Assembly (NCBI GenBank): GCA_026387215.1
Contig: JAPLMC010000074.1
Span: 1-10,678, forward strand
Length of the DNA: 10,678 nucleotides
Origin: Candidatus Omnitrophota bacterium
GTDB lineage: Bacteria > Omnitrophota > Gorgyraeia > Gorgyraeales > Gorgyraeaceae
Direction of reading: 5' to 3'
Part shown: positions 1-5,651 of the stretch, in pieces
Layout: each line of letters starts with the position of its first letter
Numbering within the stretch: the first letter of the stretch is position 1
The notes under the pieces: generated by a model
The model's database searches: none
Seen by the model: only the letters and a program-made list of their open reading frames with translations
What the model was told of the DNA's origin: nothing
Program-made: the position numbers and the translations under genes

Positions 1-405
1 CTCTTTTAGATTAAAACCTGACTTCATGACTTGCATGCGCAGATGGTCTTCCTCATTAATCATTATGCTGATGACTTCATCCTGGCCCACTGATAAACCT
101 TTGTTTTCCGAGTCTATCATATGTTCCTTGCTCATAAGATGCCTTTCCACAAGAAATTGTTTATCTATCGGATCCAGTTTTCCTATTTCCAAAAATAATG
201 AACCCTTTAATTTCTTGAGGGATAAAATACTTTCTTTTGAAATCCCAAGAATCGCCTCTTGTTCTTTCTTGCTTGCCCAATGCGCAAAAGGATAACTTGC
301 AAGATTCCTCGCCAACCTTACACGCGAAGACATCACTATATCGCATACAGGACCTGTGCACCTTATCCATTCGCCTGTATTATTTAACAAATCATCCAGT
401 ATCAT
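1..405 (-). CDS. mcsB: Protein-arginine kinase McsB, N-terminal 135 residues (3' end outside window)
   Basis: McsB belongs to the ATP:guanido phosphotransferase (phosphagen kinase) family and phosphorylates arginine side chains on proteins. In Firmicutes the mark targets proteins to ClpCP and inactivates the repressor CtsR. Seen here: the N-terminal family signature DIVMSSRVRLARN (residues 22-34), the block LVERHLMS (85-92), and the NEED loop with its context IMINEEDHLRMQ (114-125, NEED at 117-120). These match the order and spacing of known McsB proteins. The ATG at 403-405 follows a GGGAGG ribosome site with 6 nt between. The frame stays open to the window edge, so roughly the C-terminal 60% or more is missing. 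It is preceded by mcsA, its usual activator, with a 68-bp gap filled by a family-A repeat. Whether clpC follows cannot be seen. The family assignment is firm; activity rests on residues beyond the edge. Confidence 0.93.
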   Translation of the reverse strand, partial: MILDDLLNNTGEWIRCTGPVCDIVMSSRVRLARNLASYPFAHWASKKEQEAILGISKESILSLKKLKGSLFLEIGKLDPIDKQFLVERHLMSKEHMIDSENKGLSVGQDEVISIMINEEDHLRMQVMKSGFNLKE

Positions 406-473
406 AATTCTCCTCCCAATTTTTGCGAAGCAAAAATTGATCCCGAGCCCCGATTTATCGGGGCGAAGGGCTC
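406..473 (-). promoter_or_regulatory. Family-A leader element, copy 1 (mcsA-mcsB gap)
   Basis: This structured repeat fills the gap between the mcsA stop and the mcsB ATG. Read on the minus strand it has these parts: CCTTC (469-465); a strong 8-bp stem GCCCCGAT/ATCGGGGC (464-457 with 454-447); the linker CTCGGGAT; a 9-bp hairpin AATTTTTGC/GCAAAAATT with a TTC loop (438-430, loop 429-427, 426-418); and the Shine-Dalgarno GGGAGG (417-412). The same linker, TTC hairpin and GGGAGG recur before mcsA and ilvE. The ribosome site therefore sits directly at the base of a hairpin. A role in translation initiation or mRNA processing is inferred from position. A REP-like mobile repeat with no function for the host gene is the alternative. 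Confidence 0.75.
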
Positions 474-974
474 TTATTTATTATTCCTCTTTTCTATTTC
501 CTTTATCTTATCCCGCAATTTCGCTGCTTCTTCAAAATCTTCTTTCTGTATCGCCTTCTGGAGTTTTTCTTTCAAAACATCCAAGTCATTTCTTGCCTTC
601 GCTATCTTGGCTATCTTCTTAGGCGATTTGCCGCAGTGCTGGGTAGACCCATGTATCCTTTTTAAAAGAGGAACCAGCGCTTCTTTAAAAACATTATAAC
701 ATTCACCGCAACCAAGCCTTCCAACCTTTTTAAAATCTTCGTACGTAAGCCCACACTTAGGGCATTTAAGCTTAGGCTCTGTTTTTGTTTTATTAAACTG
801 CGTACCAAGATCAGCTAGGCCTGCCAAAAGATCGCTAAGCCCAAAATGGCTTTCCATCTGCGCACCTTTTTTCTGAGCGCACTCCTCGCACAGATGCAGC
901 TCAGTTATCTGCTCATCTATTATCTCTGTAAGATGGACTGTTGCTTGGGTCTTGCCACATATATTGCAAACCAT
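474..974 (-). CDS. mcsA: McsA, zinc-finger activator of the McsB arginine kinase
   Basis: McsA is the small zinc-binding partner that activates McsB. In Firmicutes it works with McsB, CtsR and ClpC in heat-shock and protein quality control, and it is also linked to metal stress. The 166-residue protein shows the expected plan. CxxC motifs lie at C3/C6 and C29/C32, and a second zinc module at CPKC (71-74) and CGEC (89-92), giving four cysteine pairs. C-terminal to these is a basic linker and a UVR (UvrB/UvrC-type) coiled-coil motif at about 131-161 with core EDFEEAAKLRDKIK. Length and motif order match the family. The ATG at 974 has GGGAGG 5 nt upstream, supplied by a family-A repeat. The gene lies directly before mcsB, as is usual. 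Cysteines appear complete, so it is probably functional. Confidence 0.95.
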   Translation of the reverse strand: MVCNICGKTQATVHLTEIIDEQITELHLCEECAQKKGAQMESHFGLSDLLAGLADLGTQFNKTKTEPKLKCPKCGLTYEDFKKVGRLGCGECYNVFKEALVPLLKRIHGSTQHCGKSPKKIAKIAKARNDLDVLKEKLQKAIQKEDFEEAAKLRDKIKEIEKRNNK

Positions 975-979
975 ATCTT

Positions 980-1045
980 CCTCCCAAATTTGCGAAGCAA
1001 ATTTGATCCCGAGCGACCCTATGTTAACTCTATGTCGCGAAGGAC
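980..1045 (-). promoter_or_regulatory. Family-A leader element, copy 2 (ilvE-mcsA gap)
   Basis: Second copy of the structured leader, between the ilvE stop and the mcsA ATG. On the minus strand it runs as follows: TCCTTC (1044-1039); a weaker variable stem GCGAC/GTCGC (1038-1034 with 1017-1013) enclosing a loop that contains the palindrome GTTAAC; linker CTCGGGATC; an 8-bp hairpin AAATTTGC/GCAAATTT with TTC loop (1004-997, 996-994, 993-986); and GGGAGG (985-980). The T-tract of the hairpin has three T on one arm and three A on the other, against five and five in copy 1 and four and four in copy 3. The pairing is therefore kept although the sequence length changes. Confidence 0.75.
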
Positions 1046-1048
1046 AAA

Positions 1049-1960
1049 TTAATATTTTACCCCATCCGTCTTTGTTAACTTTCTGAATTCCTTCATTAGA
1101 TTCAAAGTAATTTTTCCAGGCTTGCCATCTCCGATAATTCTTTTATCCACGCACACAACAGGTATAATCTCTGCTGCAGTGCCTGTTAGAAAACACTCGC
1201 TAGCTGTAAAAATATTATGCCTAGTAATAATCTCTTCTTTTACAACCATACCAGCTTTTTTTGCAATATCCATTACACATGCCCTTGTGATGCCTTTAAG
1301 TATTCCAAGATAAGCAGGTGGAGTTATAAGGCTATTGTCTTTTATAATAAAAATATTATCTCCTGTGCACTCTGCCACATACCCATGGGCAGTAAACATC
1401 AAAGCCTCTTCATATCCGCAATTTATCGCCTCTATCATCAACGCCTCTTCATATCCGCAGTTTATCGCCTCTATCTTTGCCAGGATATTGTTAAGGTAAT
1501 TCAGAGATTTAATTTGAGGGTTTAACGCCTCCGGTATATTTCTTGGCGTAGGCACTGTGATAATATTCAATCCTTCCTTGTACATCTTTTCAGGATAGAG
1601 TTTTATATTATCCGTGATGATAATAATAGAAGCGGATTTACACTTTCTTGGGTCTAGGCCCAAATCTCCTATGCCCCTTGTAACTACAAGCCTGATATAA
1701 GCGTTATCCAGCTGATTTAATTTAAGCGTTTCCAACACTGCCTTTATCATATCTTCTTTAGAAAATGGGACGGTAAGCATAATGCCATGACTTGATTCAT
1801 AAAGTCGATCTATGTGCTCTTTTAATTTAAAAACAAGCCCTTCATACGAACGTATGCCTTCAAACACGCCATCGCCGTACAAAAGCCCGTGGTCAAAAAC
1901 AGAAACCTTTGCCTCGTCTTTCTCAAAATATTCGCCGTTAATATAAACCTTTAAACCCAT
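1049..1960 (-). CDS. ilvE: Branched-chain amino acid aminotransferase (class IV PLP enzyme)
   Basis: A class-IV pyridoxal-phosphate aminotransferase, most likely IlvE, the last transamination step of valine, leucine and isoleucine synthesis with glutamate as amino donor. Family marks seen: VFDHGLLYGDGVFEGIR near the N-terminus (residues 21-37), QIKSLNYLNN with the likely PLP lysine K151, VAECTGDNIF with the likely cofactor-contacting glutamate E197, and TGTAAEIIPV near the C-terminus. D-amino-acid transaminase or aminodeoxychorismate lyase are related alternatives but fit less well. The chosen ATG (1960) gives 303 residues and has GGGAGG 4 nt upstream; an in-frame TTG at 1972 would start inside the leader hairpin. 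Oddity: residues 163-175 and 176-188 are the same 13-residue block (start IEAINCGY, end EEALM) repeated in tandem between the PLP lysine and E197. Without it the protein would be a normal 290 residues, so activity is uncertain. Confidence 0.9.
   Translation of the reverse strand: MGLKVYINGEYFEKDEAKVSVFDHGLLYGDGVFEGIRSYEGLVFKLKEHIDRLYESSHGIMLTVPFSKEDMIKAVLETLKLNQLDNAYIRLVVTRGIGDLGLDPRKCKSASIIIITDNIKLYPEKMYKEGLNIITVPTPRNIPEALNPQIKSLNYLNNILAKIEAINCGYEEALMIEAINCGYEEALMFTAHGYVAECTGDNIFIIKDNSLITPPAYLGILKGITRACVMDIAKKAGMVVKEEIITRHNIFTASECFLTGTAAEIIPVVCVDKRIIGDGKPGKITLNLMKEFRKLTKTDGVKY
1397..1474 (-). repeat. In-frame 39-bp tandem duplication inside ilvE
   Basis: Two adjacent 39-bp units, 1397-1435 and 1436-1474, differ at only two bases. 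Both differences fall at third codon positions (Ala GCT/GCG and Asn AAT/AAC), so the 13-residue product is identical. Related aminotransferases have this block once, covering the end of a helix and the start of the strand leading to the cofactor-binding glutamate. The duplication keeps the frame and creates no stop. Confidence 0.95.
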
Positions 1961-1964
1961 GTGA

Positions 1965-2044
1965 CCTCCCAAATTTTGCGAAGCAAAATTTTATCCCGAG
2001 TCTCTAGCCGCATCATTTTTACTTGCTAACGGCTCGAGATGAGG
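1965..2044 (-). promoter_or_regulatory. Family-A leader element, copy 3 (lolD-ilvE gap)
   Basis: Third copy, upstream of ilvE. Minus-strand order: CCTC (2044-2041); a variable stem CTC-AGCCG/CGGCT-GAG (2038-2030 with 2010-2002, one internal mismatch) with a 19-nt loop; linker CTCGGGATA; a 9-bp hairpin AAATTTTGC/GCAAAATTT with TTC loop (1991-1983, 1982-1980, 1979-1971); then GGGAGG (1970-1965), 4 nt from the ATG. This is the most diverged copy at its 5' end. The linker, the TTC hairpin and the ribosome site remain. Confidence 0.7.
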
Positions 2045-2055
2045 GACCTTTTATT

Positions 2056-2727
2056 TTATATTATTTTCCCATCCTTCATTTCTATTGTTTTATGTGCCCT
2101 TCTTGCAATCTCCTTATCATGCGTGACAATAACTATTGCCATCTTATTTTTTTTATTCAGATTAAACAATATATTCAATATTTCCAAACCCATTTCAGAA
2201 TCCAGATTGCCAGTAGGTTCATCGCATAAAAGCGCTTTCGGATCATTTACAAGAGCTCTTGCTATCGCAACTCTCTGTTGCTCCCCTCCTGAAAGCTCAT
2301 TTGGCCTGTGATGCATTCTTTTCCCAAGCCCTACATCTTCCAGTAATATTTCAGCTCTATTTTTTATCCCTTGGTTCCTGGCTCTTACCTGCCCCTTAAT
2401 TAATGCAGGCAACATTACATTTTCCAAAGCTGTAAAATCAGGAAGCAAATGATAAAACTGAAATACAAACCCTATCTTTTGATTTCTGAACTTAGCTCTT
2501 TTTATATCGTCCAGGCTGTAAAAATCAGAGTTGTCCAGAAATACTTTACCTGAGCTTGGCTTATCTATGCCGCCCAAGATATGCAAAAGAGTAGACTTAC
2601 CTGCGCCTGAAGGGCCTACAATTGCAATTACATCATCCTTCCTGAGCTCCAAGCTGACCCCTTTTAAAACATGCAACTCTCTTTTGCCATCTTTATATAT
2701 CTTATGTATGTTATCAGCCCTAAGCAT
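2056..2727 (-). CDS. lolD: LolD-type ABC transporter ATPase (lipoprotein export)
   Basis: The cytoplasmic ATPase of a MacB/LolD-type ABC system. With a LolC/E permease it uses ATP to pull mature lipoproteins out of the inner membrane for transfer to the outer membrane. The 223-residue protein has all nucleotide-binding motifs: Walker A GPSGAGKST (38-46), Q-loop glutamine Q90, signature LSGGEQQR (145-152), Walker B ending ALLCDEP (165-171), D-loop around NLD (174-176) and H-loop histidine H203 in VTHD. Length is typical for LolD. The ATG at 2727 has a modest GAG-rich ribosome site. It lies 50 bp downstream of the permease gene, the gap holding a family-B repeat. Close MacB-type ATPases look alike; the LolC/E-type neighbour and the Lnt gene nearby favour LolD. 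Confidence 0.92.
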   Translation of the reverse strand: MLRADNIHKIYKDGKRELHVLKGVSLELRKDDVIAIVGPSGAGKSTLLHILGGIDKPSSGKVFLDNSDFYSLDDIKRAKFRNQKIGFVFQFYHLLPDFTALENVMLPALIKGQVRARNQGIKNRAEILLEDVGLGKRMHHRPNELSGGEQQRVAIARALVNDPKALLCDEPTGNLDSEMGLEILNILFNLNKKNKMAIVIVTHDKEIARRAHKTIEMKDGKII

Positions 2728-2742
2728 GCCTAAACTCTCAAT

Positions 2743-2777
2743 AAACTTGACACTCTGACAATGTCAGTTTTGTTTTG
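2743..2777 (-). repeat. Family-B palindromic repeat, copy 1 (lolC-lolD gap)
   Basis: It begins right after the lolC stop. An inner perfect hairpin CTGAC-AAT-GTCAG occupies 2755-2767. The outer left arm CTTGACA (2746-2752) is present, but its partner at 2771-2777 reads TGTTTTG instead of TGTCAAG, so the outer stem is broken in this copy. There is no clear T-tract and lolD follows closely, so it is unlikely to be a strong terminator. It matches copies at 5602-5633 and 9824-9855. Confidence 0.75.
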
Positions 2778-3959
2778 TTATTCGTACCGGAGCGCTTCTA
2801 CAGGCTCCATCTTTGCTGCCTGCCACGAAGGATAAAGCGTTGACAATAAACTTATCACTATTGCCGCAACTATCACGGTTATTGAATCTGACAGCTCAAG
2901 ATTAACAGGCAATTTGTCTATATAATAAATATCCCTAGGCAATTTTATAAACTGATATGTTTTTAATAAATAACATAGGCCAAAGCCGCCTATAGCGCCA
3001 ATAAGAGTTCCTGTAAAACCTATCAGAAAACCGTCCAACATAAAAATCTTTCTTATGCTTCTATTGTCAGCTCCTATTGATTTAAGGATGCCTATGTCTT
3101 TTGTTTTTTCCATAACCATCATTATAAGAGCGCTGGCTATATTAAAACACGCCACAACCACGATAAGTGCAAGTATTATAAACATGGTTATTTTTTCAAG
3201 CTTCAGGGCGCTAAACAAATTTTTATTCAATTCTGACCAGCTTCTCACCCAATAATCAAAACCTATCTTTTTCTGAATTTCTTTTTTTATACGCTCTGCG
3301 CTGTTTACATCATCCACTCTCACTCCTATGCCGCCTGCCACATTACCAGTGCTATAAAAATTCTGAGCTCCTTCAAGATTTGTAAATATAAGATTCATAT
3401 CATACTCAAACATGCCTGAATTGAATATGCCAGTTATCTTAAAGCCTTTTGGCTTAGGATCTGCGGCAGATATTAGAGAGATAGTATCTCCTATATTTAG
3501 CCCTAGTCTGGAAGAAAGTTCTTTTCCTACCAGAACAGTGTCTTTTTTAAGTTCAAGCGTACCTGATTCCAAGTATTTCTGTATATTACTAACATCCTTT
3601 TCTCTTACAGGATCTATGCCTCTCAATACCACACCAAGGACTTGCTCATCCTGTCTTATGAGAGCTTGGCCGTTCAAAAAAGGAGAACTTGCTTTTACAT
3701 GCTGTATCTTATTTATTTCGCTCACAAGCGCGATATAATCAGGGATGCCACCTTCTTTCTCAATTATTATATGCGAATTTGTGCCGACTATCTTTTCGCG
3801 AAGGTCTTTGTCGAAACCGCTCATCACAGCCAGCACTACGATTAGGGCTGTCACGCCCACAGCTACACCCATTATAGAGATAAAACTTATAATGGAAATA
3901 AATTTTTCTCTGCGCTTCGAGACTAGATATCTAAAGCTAATCCACAATTCGTATGGCAT
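2778..3959 (-). CDS. lolC: LolC/LolE-type lipoprotein-releasing ABC permease
   Basis: The membrane subunit of the lipoprotein-releasing ABC transporter. From the ATG at 3959 it has 393 residues and the usual plan. A short cytoplasmic N-terminus with FRYLVSKRREKFISII (9-24) leads into membrane segment 1 (about 21-45, ending VLAVMSGF). A large periplasmic domain follows (about 46-255), then membrane segments at about 258-282, 306-332 and 358-378. The cytoplasmic end is YPSWQAAKMEPVEALRYE, the common LolC/E/FtsX-family tail. A loop with EKTKDIGILKSIGA (284-297) is the usual contact with the ATPase. A TTG at 4007 in the same frame would add 16 residues, but these are encoded by a REP-like hairpin and look non-native. 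The ribosome site of the chosen ATG is weak (AGAAAG). Only one permease gene is present, so a homodimer is possible; LolC and LolE cannot be told apart here. Confidence 0.9.
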   Translation of the reverse strand: MPYELWISFRYLVSKRREKFISIISFISIMGVAVGVTALIVVLAVMSGFDKDLREKIVGTNSHIIIEKEGGIPDYIALVSEINKIQHVKASSPFLNGQALIRQDEQVLGVVLRGIDPVREKDVSNIQKYLESGTLELKKDTVLVGKELSSRLGLNIGDTISLISAADPKPKGFKITGIFNSGMFEYDMNLIFTNLEGAQNFYSTGNVAGGIGVRVDDVNSAERIKKEIQKKIGFDYWVRSWSELNKNLFSALKLEKITMFIILALIVVVACFNIASALIMMVMEKTKDIGILKSIGADNRSIRKIFMLDGFLIGFTGTLIGAIGGFGLCYLLKTYQFIKLPRDIYYIDKLPVNLELSDSITVIVAAIVISLLSTLYPSWQAAKMEPVEALRYE

Positions 3960-3972
3960 TTTACTTTCTATC

Positions 3973-4004
3973 GGCACACTAAAGTGTGACCTACAATTTT
4001 GTAG
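3973..4004. repeat. REP-like hairpin pair (family C, unit 1)
   Basis: Two short perfect palindromes lie side by side: CACACT-AA-AGTGTG (3975-3988) and CTACAA-TT-TTGTAG (3991-4004). They sit 14 bp upstream of the lolC start. They have the look of REP-type intergenic repeats with a TAAAG-like centre shared with unit 2. They do not carry a T-tract. Confidence 0.7.
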
Positions 4005-4056
4005 CAAAGGCCCATCACAAACAGGCAGACTAAAGTCTGCCTATTCAGGGCCTTTG
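4005..4056. repeat. REP-like nested hairpin (family C, unit 2)
   Basis: A nested palindrome in the lysS-lolC gap. The outer 9-bp stem is CAAAGGCCC (4005-4013) with GGGCCTTTG (4048-4056). The inner 9-bp stem is AGGCAGACT (4023-4031) with AGTCTGCCT (4034-4042), separated by AA. The core ACTAAAGT is the same as in unit 1, where the flanking stem bases differ on both sides together. No U-tract follows on the minus strand, so it is not an obvious terminator. It could stabilise the lysS mRNA end or act as a processing site. A further small hairpin, ATGATT-TCGT-AATCAT, lies at 4069-4084. Confidence 0.75.
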
Positions 4057-4086
4057 TCTTTATTTTACATGATTTCGTAATCATTT

Positions 4087-5529
4087 TTATGCCTCTGGCT
4101 TTAACTGCGGGAATAATATCACATCCCGTATAGAAAGCTGATTAGCAAGAAGCATTACCATTCTGTCTATCCCTATACCCAGCCCGCCCGCTGGAGGCAT
4201 TCCATATTCCAGAGCTCTTACAAAATCCTCGTCTATTTTCTTCACGCCTTCCTGACCCACTAGCTGCTCTTCAAACCTTTTTTTCTGTTCTATAGGGTCA
4301 TTAAGTTCTGAATACGCGTTTGCAATTTCCATACCACCCATAAAAAGTTCAAACCTGTCTGTTAAAAGCGGGCTGTCTTTTTTTCTTTTTGCCAGAGGGC
4401 ACAACTCTGCGAACAAATCTATTACAAAAATCGGCCTGTCGCCTGTTTCAGGCTCTAACATCTCCGTAATAATATTTGCTATCTGCGAACGCGTAATATC
4501 CTTGGCCTTAAAATCAATGCCTTTAGCCTGTAGTTTTTTTATCCAGTCCTGAGAAGAATCATCAGGATTTATATCAAATTTCTTTTTAATCTCTTCTGCA
4601 AACGACCATCTCGGCCACGGTGGAGTTAGGTCTATAGTTTCTTCTCCAAATTTTATTTTATTGGTGCCAAGAACTTCAGTTGCAACGTAATTAAAAATCT
4701 CTTCTGTCAGCTGCATCATGCCAAGACAATCAGAATAAGCTTCATATATTTCTATCATTGTAAATTCAGGATTATGTCTTATAGAAATGCCTTCGTTCCT
4801 GAAATTTCTATTAAGCTCATAAACCTTATCGAATCCGCCTACTAATAATCTTTTCAAATATAATTCAGGCGCCAAGCGCAAATACAAATCAATATCAAGT
4901 GCATTGTGATGTGTCTTAAAAGGATCTCCTGCTGCGCCTCCTGCAAGTGACTGCATCATAGGTGTTTCAACTTCTAAAAAATCTTTTTTATCCAATAATT
5001 CCCGTATCTTCGAAATAATGCGGCTGCGAGTTTGAAAAACCTTGCGCACATTCTCGTTTACTATTAAGTCTACATATCTCTGCCTGTATCTTGTATCCAC
5101 ATCTTTCAAGCCATGCCATTTTTCAGGCAATGGCCTCAAGCCTTTGCTTAATATAGTAATTTCCTCTGCATTTATTGTAAGTTGTCCTGTGTGGGTCTTA
5201 AAAAATTTTCCTTTAACCCCTAATATATCTCCTATATCTAATCTTTGAAACATATTAGTATATATATCCTTGCCTATTGTATCTGCCTTTATATACACCT
5301 GTATCCTTTCGCTCGAATCTCTCAGGTCTATAAAGCTGGATTTTCCATGCTCTCGTAAAGCAGTAATCCTGCCTGCTGTCTGAATAAAATCGCCTTCTTT
5401 AGCATTTTTAAGCGTTATTTCTATGCTTACAGCCTTATTAAATTTTCCGCCATAAGGCTCAACGCCTATCTCTTTGATAGCATTTAACTTATCAATGCGC
5501 TGTTTTACAAATTCATTCATCTCTTCCAT
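4087..5529 (-). CDS. lysS: Lysyl-tRNA synthetase, class II
   Basis: Charges tRNA-Lys with lysine in an ATP-dependent two-step reaction. The 480-residue protein has the class-II LysRS layout. An N-terminal OB-fold anticodon-binding domain (about 42-128) includes GRITALREHGKSSFIDLRD. Motif 1 surrounds LEVETPMM (185-192), with AGGAAGDPFKTHHN just after it. Motif 2 is FRNEGISIRHNPEFTMIE (243-260). Motif 3 is GGLGIGIDRMVMLL (448-461). The region MEIANAYSELNDP (400-412) is the usual lysine-pocket segment of LysRS. Length is near that of other bacterial LysRS. The ATG at 5529 has GGAGAA 5 nt upstream and a consensus promoter about 23-51 bp upstream, so lysS likely heads its own transcription unit running on into lolC-lolD. 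A lysS-lolC-lolD order is familiar from several diderm groups. Confidence 0.97.
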   Translation of the reverse strand: MEEMNEFVKQRIDKLNAIKEIGVEPYGGKFNKAVSIEITLKNAKEGDFIQTAGRITALREHGKSSFIDLRDSSERIQVYIKADTIGKDIYTNMFQRLDIGDILGVKGKFFKTHTGQLTINAEEITILSKGLRPLPEKWHGLKDVDTRYRQRYVDLIVNENVRKVFQTRSRIISKIRELLDKKDFLEVETPMMQSLAGGAAGDPFKTHHNALDIDLYLRLAPELYLKRLLVGGFDKVYELNRNFRNEGISIRHNPEFTMIEIYEAYSDCLGMMQLTEEIFNYVATEVLGTNKIKFGEETIDLTPPWPRWSFAEEIKKKFDINPDDSSQDWIKKLQAKGIDFKAKDITRSQIANIITEMLEPETGDRPIFVIDLFAELCPLAKRKKDSPLLTDRFELFMGGMEIANAYSELNDPIEQKKRFEEQLVGQEGVKKIDEDFVRALEYGMPPAGGLGIGIDRMVMLLANQLSIRDVILFPQLKPEA

Positions 5530-5551
5530 ATAAATTCTCCATTTTCGTTTA

Positions 5552-5580
5552 ATTATATATTATATGCTATATAGTGTCAA
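5552..5580 (-). promoter_or_regulatory. Consensus sigma-70 promoter of lysS
   Basis: On the minus strand a perfect -35 TTGACA (5580-5575) is followed by exactly 17 bp (5574-5558) and a perfect -10 TATAAT (5557-5552). Transcription should begin near 5545, leaving a leader of only about 15 nt that includes the ribosome site GGAGAA (5540-5535). The surrounding sequence is very AT-rich. It lies just downstream of a long hairpin that follows lnt. Confidence 0.88.
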
Positions 5581-5589
5581 TATAATTAG

Positions 5590-5649
5590 GCTGTCAAACA
5601 ACTTTACAAACTAACAATGTCAGTTTTGTAAAGATGCTGGCGAGACAGC
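5590..5649 (-). repeat. Family-B palindromic repeat, copy 2 (lnt-lysS gap)
   Basis: Three nested stems can be drawn. The outermost is GCTGTC (5590-5595) with GACAGC (5644-5649). The middle one is CTTTACAAA (5602-5610) with TTTGTAAAG (5625-5633), perfect over 9 bp. The innermost is CTAAC-AAT-GTCAG (5611-5623) with one A/C mismatch. Compared with copy 3, the middle stem has T-A in place of G-C at the fourth pair, a compensatory change. It starts 2 bp past the lnt stop and precedes the lysS promoter, so it may end or protect the prfB-secA-lnt transcript. The following sequence is only moderately T-rich. Confidence 0.8.
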
Positions 5650-5651
5650 AC

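Noticed and set aside
418..438. The TTC-loop hairpin as an intrinsic terminator of mcsA
   Set aside because: No T-tract follows; the hairpin leads straight into the mcsB ribosome site, and identical structures precede two other genes in the same position.
1397..1474. Tandem repeat as the start of a CRISPR array or VNTR locus
   Set aside because: Only two units, no spacers, and the repeat is in frame inside a conserved enzyme gene.
1217..1525. Plus-strand reading frame opposite ilvE with a repeated peptide
   Set aside because: The repetition is just the mirror of the ilvE tandem duplication; no ribosome site and no recognisable family.
1961..1972. Longer ilvE start at a TTG (adds four residues)
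   Set aside because: The TTG lies inside the leader hairpin and its codons overlap the GGGAGG ribosome site of the ATG at 1960, which fits family N-termini.
3960..4007. Longer permease start at a TTG (adds 16 residues)
   Set aside because: The added residues are encoded by REP-like hairpins, and the family N-terminus matches the ATG at 3959.
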